Below are positions 1 through 5,626 of a stretch of 9,976 bases of DNA, in pieces. Positions within the stretch are counted from its first letter, which is position 1, and each line of letters opens with the position of its first letter. The position numbers were made by a program, and so were the translations under genes. The notes below the pieces were generated by a model. The model was given only the letters and a program-made list of their open reading frames with translations. It had not been told where the DNA came from and did not search any database. The stretch spans positions 1 through 9,976 of the forward strand of contig JAEWEX010000477.1 of NCBI GenBank assembly GCA_023389135.1. Reading direction: 5' to 3'. This DNA comes from Pseudomonadota bacterium. GTDB taxonomy: Bacteria > Pseudomonadota > Alphaproteobacteria > Rhizobiales > Methylopilaceae.

Positions 1-648
1 CGTCTGGCCTGGAAGGAGGCCGTGGTCGCCCGCGTCGCCGCGCGCGTCGACGCCGCGCCGGTGCCGGTCCCGCCGGCGGCGCAGTGGGCGGCGCTGGACC
101 TCCAGGACTGGGAATACCGCCCCGTCCGCGCCACCGGCGCCTTCGACCACGACCGCGAGGCGCGGGTCTACACGCTGCTTTCCGACAATCGCGGCGTCTT
201 CGGCGGCCCCGGCTATTCGATCCTGACGCCGCTGGTGCTCTCCGACGGCTCCGGCGCAGTCATCGTCAACCGCGGCTTCGTGCCGCTGGACCGCGCGGTG
301 GCGACGGCGCGGCCGGAGGGACAGGTCGCCGGTGAGGTGACCGTCACCGGCCTCCTGCGCGCGCCGGAGGAGCGCAACCTGTTCACGCCGGAGGACGAGC
401 CGGACAAAGGCCTGTTCTACGCCCGCGACCCCGCACCCATCGCGGAGGCCTACCGGCTCGCGGGCGCCGCGCCCTTCACCATCGACGCCGACGCCACGCC
501 CAATCCAGGCGGGCTGCCCCAGGGCGGCGAGACCCGCCTCGCATTCCCCAACCGTCACCTGGAATACGCCATCACCTGGTACGGCCTTGCCGCCTCGCTG
601 GCGGGCGTGTTCGGCGTCTGGCTGTGGGGCCGCCGGCGGGCGGCGTGA
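1..648 (+). CDS. surf1: SURF1 family cytochrome c oxidase assembly protein (5' truncated)
   Basis: SURF1 proteins are inner-membrane factors that help insert heme a into subunit I of aa3-type cytochrome c oxidase. The frame is open from base 1, and its first codons (RLAWKEAVVARV) match the region after the N-terminal membrane helix of SURF1, so the true start lies upstream. The GTG at 22 is only an internal valine codon. About 215 residues are visible. Seen directly: the periplasmic core with SDNRGVFGGPGYSILTPL and VIVNRGFVPLD, an LFTPEDEPDKGLFYARD segment, and the C-terminal NRHLEYAITWYGLA motif, which runs into a transmembrane helix and a basic end (WGRRRAA). Family members have two helices flanking this domain; the first is outside the window. 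SURF1 usually closes a cta/cox operon, so oxidase genes are expected to the left (inference). No strong terminator follows. Confidence 0.95.
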   Translation, partial: RLAWKEAVVARVAARVDAAPVPVPPAAQWAALDLQDWEYRPVRATGAFDHDREARVYTLLSDNRGVFGGPGYSILTPLVLSDGSGAVIVNRGFVPLDRAVATARPEGQVAGEVTVTGLLRAPEERNLFTPEDEPDKGLFYARDPAPIAEAYRLAGAAPFTIDADATPNPGGLPQGGETRLAFPNRHLEYAITWYGLAASLAGVFGVWLWGRRRAA

Positions 649-726
649 GCGGGCGGGCCGCGACGCCCGGCCCTTGGTCGCGCGGTCCCGAACCGCTAAG
701 CTCGTGCCGTCAAGGGAGAGCCGCCA

Positions 727-969
727 GTGAACCGCTTCGCCGTCGCCATCATCATCGCCGTCGCCGCCATGGCCGCGAGCGCGCCCGCGGCCGAGCTTCC
801 CTCCAGCGAGCCGGCGCCGGAGGCGAAGAACTGCGAGAGCTACGGCGAGGGCTTCGTCTACGTGCCCTCCACCGGCACCTGCGTGAAGATCGGCGGATAT
901 GTGCGGGGCGAATACACCATCAACGCGCCGTCCGGCGGCGACCGGTCCCGCAACACCCCGCGGCAGTAG
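727..969 (+). CDS. Small exported protein resembling the N-terminus of Hyphomicrobiales porins
   Basis: This 80-residue protein starts at GTG 727. A purine-rich Shine-Dalgarno (AGGGAGAG, 713-720) sits 6 bases upstream, which decides the start over the in-frame ATG at 769. Residues 1-22 form a signal peptide (basic start, hydrophobic core, APAA just before E23). Residues 36-64 carry the porin signature CESYGEGFVYVP, then TCVKIGGYVRGEY, with cysteines at 36 and 52 that could form a disulfide. In full porins of the Porin_2 family (about 350-500 residues) this segment is the periplasmic turn plus the first beta strand. Here only a 14-residue hydrophilic tail follows (APSGGDRSRNTPRQ) before the stop. 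No frame between the stop and the next gene continues the porin, so it is a genuine short gene or an old remnant. A periplasmic or outer-membrane location is inferred; the function is unknown. Confidence 0.7.
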   Translation: MNRFAVAIIIAVAAMAASAPAAELPSSEPAPEAKNCESYGEGFVYVPSTGTCVKIGGYVRGEYTINAPSGGDRSRNTPRQ

Positions 970-980
970 CGCTCCTTTTC

Positions 981-1006
981 CCCTCTCCCCGCATGCGGGG
1001 AGAGGG
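981..1006. repeat. REP-like perfect 26-bp palindrome between convergent genes
   Basis: The 26 bases are their own reverse complement (half-site CCCTCTCCCCGCA). They are followed at 1007-1019 by CCGGGGTGAGGGG. The whole has the look of a dispersed repeat I recall from many proteobacterial genomes; no search was run. It lies 11 bases after the stop of the small porin-like gene and 36 bases beyond the stop of the convergent reductase, so a transcript from either side would form a strong GC hairpin. No T-run follows the stem on either strand, so it is not a standard intrinsic terminator, though it may slow polymerase or protect 3' ends. Confidence 0.75.
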
Positions 1007-1042
1007 CCGGGGTGAGGGGCCGCCGTCGTTTGCGTGCGCAGG

Positions 1043-1996
1043 TCAGGCGGCGCTGGCCGCCTCCAGCGCGTCCAGCGCCGCGCGGTCGAGCCGGATCGAC
1101 GGCGCCTTGGCGATCTCCTGCAGCTGCGCCACCGTGCTTGCGCTGACGATGGGCGCGGTGACGCCCGGCCGCGTCAGCAGCCACGCCAGCGCCACCTGCG
1201 CCGGCGTCGCGCCGATGCCGGCGGCCACCTCGTCCAGCGCCGCGACGATGCGAAGGCCGCGCGGATTGACGTAGCTTTCCACCACCCGCGCGCCGCGCGG
1301 GCTCTTGCCGCCATCGGCCTTCGACCGGTACTTGCCGGTCAGGAAGCCGGCGGCGAGGCCGTAGAAGCTGATCACCCCGACATTCTCCGCGACGCAGAGA
1401 TCGCGCAGGTCGCTCTCGAACGGCTCGCGGTCGTAGAGGTTGTATTTCGGCTGCAGGCTGGTGTAGCGCGGCACGCCCAGCCGGTCGGCGGCGGCCAGCG
1501 CCTCCTTCAGCCGCGCGCCGCTGGTGTTGGAGGCGCCGATGGCGCGCACCTTGCCCGCCTTGATCAGCGCGGCATGGGCCTCCAGCGTCTCCTCGAACGG
1601 CACCGAGGCGTCATCCACATGGGACTGATAGAGGTCGATGCGGTCGGTCTGGAGCCGCTTCAGCGAGCGCTCCACGGCGGTCACGATGTGGCTGCGCGAG
1701 AGCCCCTTGCCGTTGGCGCCCACGTCCCAGCCGACCTTGGTCGCCACGATCACCCGGTCGCGGTTGCCGCGGGCGGCCATCCACTTGCCGATCAGCGTCT
1801 CGGACTCGCCCCCGTCATGTCCCGGAACCCAGACCGAATAGCCGTCGGCGGTGTCGATGGTCTCGAAGCCTGCGTCCAGGAACGCGTCCAGCAGGGCGAA
1901 CGAGGTGGCCTCGTCGGCGGTCCAGCCGAACACGTTGCCGCCGAACACCAGCGGCGAGATGCGGAGCCCGGAGGCGCCGAGGGGGCGTTTTTCCAT
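1043..1996 (-). CDS. Aldo/keto reductase family oxidoreductase
   Basis: Members of this family reduce aldehydes or ketones with NADPH in a cytosolic TIM barrel. The 317-residue protein has the full catalytic tetrad: D48 and Y53 (TIDTADGY), K87 (VIVATKVGW) and H126 (DLYQSHVDD). It also has the entry motif LGASGLRISPLVFGG (6-20), the substrate-loop region around 143-160 (GKVRAIGASNTSG) and a late nucleotide-binding stretch (TAPIVSASTVAQLQE). The start chosen is the ATG at 1996, because family members begin with a similar MEKRPLG strand and an AGGA lies about 10 bases upstream. An upstream ATG at 2062 would add 22 residues unlike the family. The physiological substrate cannot be read from sequence. 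The gene converges on the small porin-like gene and diverges from thrC, so it is probably transcribed alone. Confidence 0.93.
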   Translation of the reverse strand: MEKRPLGASGLRISPLVFGGNVFGWTADEATSFALLDAFLDAGFETIDTADGYSVWVPGHDGGESETLIGKWMAARGNRDRVIVATKVGWDVGANGKGLSRSHIVTAVERSLKRLQTDRIDLYQSHVDDASVPFEETLEAHAALIKAGKVRAIGASNTSGARLKEALAAADRLGVPRYTSLQPKYNLYDREPFESDLRDLCVAENVGVISFYGLAAGFLTGKYRSKADGGKSPRGARVVESYVNPRGLRIVAALDEVAAGIGATPAQVALAWLLTRPGVTAPIVSASTVAQLQEIAKAPSIRLDRAALDALEAASAA

Positions 1997-2072
1997 CTTT
2001 GGGATTTCCTGTTCTGTTCGGGGCCGCGCGCGGCGGGCGACATCGGCCAAGCATGCCGGCATCGGTCGCGGC

Positions 2073-2162
2073 TGTCATCCCGAAGGGCGATCGATGCAGG
2101 CTTGCCGCTCCGGTCGAGCCGTCTTCCCGCACCGCTGCCGGGGCAGTGCATCCCGGCGACAT
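2073..2162. repeat. Possible decayed inverted-repeat intergenic element
   Basis: In the 246-bp region between the reductase and thrC, GTCATCCCG (2073-2081) is followed by GATGCA (2093-2098). Further on TGCATC (2147-2152) appears, followed by CCGGCGAC ending at 2160. This nested outer/inner arrangement imitates the clearer element at 8573-8680, but the outer arms match poorly (about 6 of 9). It is best read as an eroded or divergent relative. The remainder of the intergenic region must hold the promoters for both flanking genes, but I found no convincing -35/-10 pair in it. Confidence 0.3.
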
Positions 2163-2242
2163 GCAAGGCGGGGCAGGGCCCATCCTTGCGCGCCCCGGCC
2201 GCCGTCACTAGGGTGCCCGGCAACCCGAGAGCCAGAGCCCAC

Positions 2243-3661
2243 ATGACCCTGTCCTACGTCTCCACCCGCGGCGAAGCGCCCGTGCTCGGCTTCGCCGACG
2301 TCCTGCTCGCAGGGCTCGCCCGCGACGGCGGCCTGTATGTGCCCGAGCGCTGGCCGGCGCTCGGCGCGGACGCCATCGCGGCGCTTGCCGGGCGGCCCTA
2401 TGCCGAGGTCGCCGAGACGGTGATCCGCCCCTTCGTGGGCGAGGGCGCGCTGGCGGACGGGCTGCGCGGCATGGTCGGCGACGCCTACGCCACCTTCCGT
2501 CATCCCGCGGTGGCGCCGCTGGTGCAGATCGCGCCGGACCTGTTCGTGCTGGAGCTGTTCCACGGGCCGACGCTGGCCTTCAAGGACGTGGCGATGCAGC
2601 TTCTCGCCCGCCTGATGGACCGGGCGCTGGCCGAGCGCGGGGGGCGGGTCACCATCGTCGGCGCGACCTCGGGCGACACCGGCGGCGCGGCAATCGAGGC
2701 GTTCCGCGGCTCGGAGCGGGCCGACGTGTTCATCCTGTTCCCGCACGGTAGGGTCAGCGACGTCCAGCGCCGCCAGATGACCACGGTGGACGCGCCCAAT
2801 GTCCACGCCGTCGCGGTGGAGGGCGATTTCGACGACTGCCAGGCGCTGGTCAAGGCCATGTTCAACGACCACCGCTTCCGCGACCGCATGGCGCTGGGCG
2901 CGGTCAATTCCATCAACTGGGCGCGCATCGTGGCGCAGGCGGGCTACTACTTCTCCGCCGCCACCGCGCTGGGCGGCCCGCACCGGCCGGTGTCCTTCAT
3001 GGTGCCCACCGGCAATTTCGGCGACGTGCTGGCCGGCCATGTGGCGCGCCGCATGGGGCTGCCGCTCGGCCGGCTCGGCATCGCCACCAACGCCAACGAC
3101 ATCCTGGCGCGCACCTTCGAGACCGGCCGCTACGAGGTCAGGGGCGTCGCGCCCACCTCGTCGCCCTCCATGGACATCCAGGTCTCGTCCAATTTCGAGC
3201 GGCTGCTGTTCGAGGCGGAGGGCCGCGACGCCGCGACCGTTCGCCGCCACATGGCGGGCCTTGCCCAGGGCGGCGCCTTCGCCATCGGGGAGCGCGCCAT
3301 GGCGGCGATCCGGGAGGGCTTCGACGCCGGCCGCGCCGGCGAGGACGAGGTGGCCGCCACCATCCGCCGCGTCCGCGCCGGGGCGGGCTACCTGCTCGAC
3401 CCCCACACCGCGGTCGCCGTCGCCGTGGCGGAGAAGTCCAGGCGCGAGCCGGGCGTGCCGACGGTGGTGCTCGGCACCGCCCATCCCGCGAAATTCCCCG
3501 ACGCGGTCGAGGCCGCATGCGGCGAGCGCCCGGCGCTGCCGCCGGCGGTGGCCGGCAAGCTGTCGGGCCGCGAGCGGTTCGACGTGGTGGCCAACGACCT
3601 CGCCGCGGTCCAGCATTACGTCGAGGGCCGCGCGCGCGCGGCGAAGGAAACCGCCGCATGA
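2243..3661 (+). CDS. thrC: Threonine synthase
   Basis: This PLP enzyme converts O-phospho-L-homoserine to L-threonine and phosphate, the last step of threonine synthesis, in the cytosol. The 472-residue length fits the long bacterial/fungal class (about 460-515). Seen: the N-terminal LARDGGLYVPERWP domain (25-38), the Schiff-base lysine K114 in FHGPTLAFKDVAMQ, the substrate loop GATSGDTGGAA (140-150), NSINWARI (222-229), the phosphate-cup loop PTGNFGD (255-261), SMDIQVSSNFER (309-320), DPHTAV (386-391) and GTAHPAKF (411-418). The ATG at 2243 is chosen because MTLSYVSTRG is the family N-terminus. A weak GAGAG lies about 11 bases upstream. The frame stays open for 1.2 kb before this start, but that stretch is antisense to the reductase and is not coding. 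The stop overlaps the next start by 4 bases. Confidence 0.97.
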   Translation: MTLSYVSTRGEAPVLGFADVLLAGLARDGGLYVPERWPALGADAIAALAGRPYAEVAETVIRPFVGEGALADGLRGMVGDAYATFRHPAVAPLVQIAPDLFVLELFHGPTLAFKDVAMQLLARLMDRALAERGGRVTIVGATSGDTGGAAIEAFRGSERADVFILFPHGRVSDVQRRQMTTVDAPNVHAVAVEGDFDDCQALVKAMFNDHRFRDRMALGAVNSINWARIVAQAGYYFSAATALGGPHRPVSFMVPTGNFGDVLAGHVARRMGLPLGRLGIATNANDILARTFETGRYEVRGVAPTSSPSMDIQVSSNFERLLFEAEGRDAATVRRHMAGLAQGGAFAIGERAMAAIREGFDAGRAGEDEVAATIRRVRAGAGYLLDPHTAVAVAVAEKSRREPGVPTVVLGTAHPAKFPDAVEAACGERPALPPAVAGKLSGRERFDVVANDLAAVQHYVEGRARAAKETAA

Positions 3662-4926
3662 GCGTCGAGGTCACGCGCCTTGCCAACGGCCTGACGGTGG
3701 CCACCGAGACCATGCCGTCGGTCTCCACCGCCGCCGTGTCGCTCACCTTCGGCGCCGGCGCCCGCACCGAGACGCCGCGCCAGCACGGGCTCGCCCACCT
3801 GCTGGAGCACATGGCCTTCAAGGGCACCACCCGGCGCAGCGCCCAGCGCATCGCCGAGGAGATCGAGGAGGTCGGCGGCGACCTCAACGCCGCGACCGGC
3901 GTCGAGCAGACCGCCTACTACGCCCGCGTCATGGGCGAGGACGTCCCGCGCGCCGTGGACATCCTCGGCGACATCGTGGTCAACCCGCTGTTCGACCCCG
4001 ACGAGCTGAAGCGCGAGCAGGGCGTCATCGTCCAGGAGATCGGCGCGGTCGACGACACGCCCGACGACCTCGTCTTCGACATGCTGCAGGAGGCGGCCTA
4101 TCCCGGCCAGCCGCTCGGCCGCTCGATCCTCGGCACGCCGGAGACGGTCCGGGCGCTGACCCGGGCCGACTGCGCCGACTTCCGCGACACCCACTACCGA
4201 GGAGGCCGCGGCGTGCTGACGGCGGTCGGCGCGGTGGAGCATGCCCGCCTGGTGGAACTGGCGGAGGCGACCGTGGGCGGCATCGCCGCCGAGCCCTCCG
4301 CGCCCGCTCCCGCCGCCCGCTGGCAGGGCGGCGAGCTGCGCCTGCCGCGCGACCTGGAGCAGGCGCATGTGGCGCTGGCGTTCCCCGGCCGGGCGCTGGG
4401 CGAGCCGGAAACCTACGCGCTCCAGGTGTTCGCCGGCGCGGTGGGCGGCGGCATGTCGTCGAGGCTGTTCCAGGAGGTCCGCGAGAAGCGCGGCCTCGCC
4501 TACACCATCCAGGCGTTCCACTGGTCCTATTCCGACACCGGCATCCTCGGCATCTATGCCGGCACCGCCGAGGAGGACGTGGCCGAGCTGGTCTCCGTCG
4601 CCGTGGACGAGCTCGCCCGCGCGGCGGCCGACCTGACCGAGGCAGAGGTCGCCCGCGCGCGCGCCCAGATGCGCATGACGCTGGCGCTGGCCGGCGAGCA
4701 GGCCGGCGCCCGGGCCGAGCAGATCGCGCGCCACATCCTGGTGTTCGGCCGGCCGCTTCCGACCTCCGAGATCCTGGAACGGCTGGCGGCGGTGACGCTG
4801 GACGACGTGCGCCGCGCCGCCGCGGCGGCGCTGTCGGGCACGCCGGCGCTGTCGGCGGTCGGCCCCATAGGCGGGCTGACCACGCCCGACCGCATCGCCG
4901 CGCGGATCGGCCTCAGGGCCGCCTGA
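3658..4926 (+). CDS. M16 family zinc metallopeptidase (processing-peptidase type)
   Basis: M16 peptidases of this size are the bacterial relatives of the mitochondrial processing peptidase beta subunit and cleave short extended peptides. The 422-residue protein has two homologous halves. The inverted zinc motif H47-L-L-E50-H51 lies in GLAHLLEHMAFKGT, and the distal ligand E127 (REQGVIVQEI) falls exactly 76 positions after H51, as in the family pattern, so the enzyme should be active. In the second half, GGGMSSRLFQEVREKRGLAY (around 263-282) is the conserved Arg/Tyr substrate-binding stretch. No signal peptide is present; cytosolic action is inferred. The start is the ATG at 3658, overlapping the thrC stop as ATGA, with AAGGA (3644-3648) 9 bases upstream inside thrC, which implies translational coupling. 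Upstream in-frame starts would run through thrC and do not fit the family. Confidence 0.95.
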   Translation: MSVEVTRLANGLTVATETMPSVSTAAVSLTFGAGARTETPRQHGLAHLLEHMAFKGTTRRSAQRIAEEIEEVGGDLNAATGVEQTAYYARVMGEDVPRAVDILGDIVVNPLFDPDELKREQGVIVQEIGAVDDTPDDLVFDMLQEAAYPGQPLGRSILGTPETVRALTRADCADFRDTHYRGGRGVLTAVGAVEHARLVELAEATVGGIAAEPSAPAPAARWQGGELRLPRDLEQAHVALAFPGRALGEPETYALQVFAGAVGGGMSSRLFQEVREKRGLAYTIQAFHWSYSDTGILGIYAGTAEEDVAELVSVAVDELARAAADLTEAEVARARAQMRMTLALAGEQAGARAEQIARHILVFGRPLPTSEILERLAAVTLDDVRRAAAAALSGTPALSAVGPIGGLTTPDRIAARIGLRAA

Positions 4927-4942
4927 GAGGAGCCCGGCCGCG

Positions 4943-5530
4943 GTGGCGCTGTTCCGCTCGATCGCCGCACCGGAGCCGGCCGCGCTGATCGCGGGGGAGG
5001 GCGTGCTGCTGCGCGCCCCGCGCCCGTCCGACTTCGAGGAATGGGCGGCGCTGCGCCAGGCCAGCCGCGCCTTCCTGGTGCCGTGGGAGCCGGTCTGGCC
5101 GGCCGACGACCTGACGCGGGCCGCCTTCCGCCGCCGGCTGCGCCGCTACGCCGCCGAGATGCGCGCTGACCAGGCCTATCCGTTCTTCGTGGTCCGCCGC
5201 GCCGACCACGTGCTGATGGGCGGCATCACCCTGTCCTCGGTGCGCCGCGGCGTCTCGCAGGCGGCGACGCTGGGCTACTGGATGGGCGAGCGCCATGCCG
5301 GCCGCGGCCACATGACGGCGGCGGTGCGCGCGCTGGTGCCGTTCGCCTTCGACACGCTCCGTCTCAACCGGGTCGAGGCCGCCTGCCTGCCGCACAACGC
5401 CGCCTCCATGCGGCTGCTCGGCAAGGCCGGCTTCCGCCAGGAGGGGCTGGCGCGGCGCTATCTGTGCATCAACGGCGTGTGGCAGGACCACGTGCTGTTC
5501 GCGCTGGTGCGCGGCGACCCGCTGCCGTGA
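4943..5530 (+). CDS. RimJ/RimL-like GNAT N-acetyltransferase
   Basis: GNAT enzymes of this branch transfer acetyl from acetyl-CoA to an N-terminal amino group, classically of ribosomal proteins; the target here cannot be told from sequence. The 195-residue protein shows the opening strand GVLLRAPRPSDFEEWAALR (20-38), the central sheet MGGITLSSV, and the acetyl-CoA pyrophosphate loop in motif A (MGERHAGRGHMTAA, about 114-127). Motif B follows as N152..S155.R157...K161.GF, and the end is GVWQDHVLFAL. Translation starts at GTG 4943, supported by GAGAGGAG (4925-4932) with a 10-base spacer. That Shine-Dalgarno overlaps the stop of the M16 peptidase gene, and the gap between the two genes is only 16 bases, so they are almost certainly cotranscribed. 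The first ~17 residues lie outside the recognisable domain. Confidence 0.92.
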   Translation: MALFRSIAAPEPAALIAGEGVLLRAPRPSDFEEWAALRQASRAFLVPWEPVWPADDLTRAAFRRRLRRYAAEMRADQAYPFFVVRRADHVLMGGITLSSVRRGVSQAATLGYWMGERHAGRGHMTAAVRALVPFAFDTLRLNRVEAACLPHNAASMRLLGKAGFRQEGLARRYLCINGVWQDHVLFALVRGDPLP

Positions 5531-5626
5531 GGCCGATCCGGCAATCGCGCCTTGCGAGCGCCGCACTCGGCGGCTACCACTGCTTCTCCGCGCGGCTCGG
5601 CGGCCGCCCCTGCGGGAGAATCGACG

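Noticed and set aside
650..673. GC-rich hairpin after the SURF1 stop as a terminator
   Set aside because: Only a five-base stem with a long loop and no T-run; such pairing is expected by chance at this GC content.
674..701. Possible promoter TTGGTC / GCTAAG ahead of the porin-like gene
   Set aside because: Spacing of 15 and only three of six -10 matches; too weak to list as a feature.
1997..2062. Upstream ATG at 2062 as the reductase start
   Set aside because: The 22 added residues do not resemble the family, while ATG 1996 gives the standard N-terminus with an AGGA upstream.
2053..2062. ATGCCGGCAT palindrome upstream of the reductase as an operator
   Set aside because: A single 10-bp palindrome with no extension and no second copy nearby is not enough evidence.
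2186..2211. Possible thrC promoter TTGCGC / CACTAG
   Set aside because: The spacer is 14 bases and the -10 matches at two of six positions.
1034..2242. In-frame N-terminal extension of thrC by 403 codons
   Set aside because: The stretch is antisense to an aldo/keto reductase with an intact catalytic tetrad, and MTLSYVSTRG at 2243 is the normal ThrC start.
2075..3616. A 513-codon minus-strand frame opposite thrC
   Set aside because: No recognisable motif, composition of a GC-driven shadow, and the opposite strand is a complete threonine synthase.
5552..5626. TTG at 5552 as start of the GGDEF/EAL receptor
   Set aside because: It would put 25 low-complexity residues before the signal peptide and has no Shine-Dalgarno, whereas TTG 5627 has GGGAGA at 7 bases.
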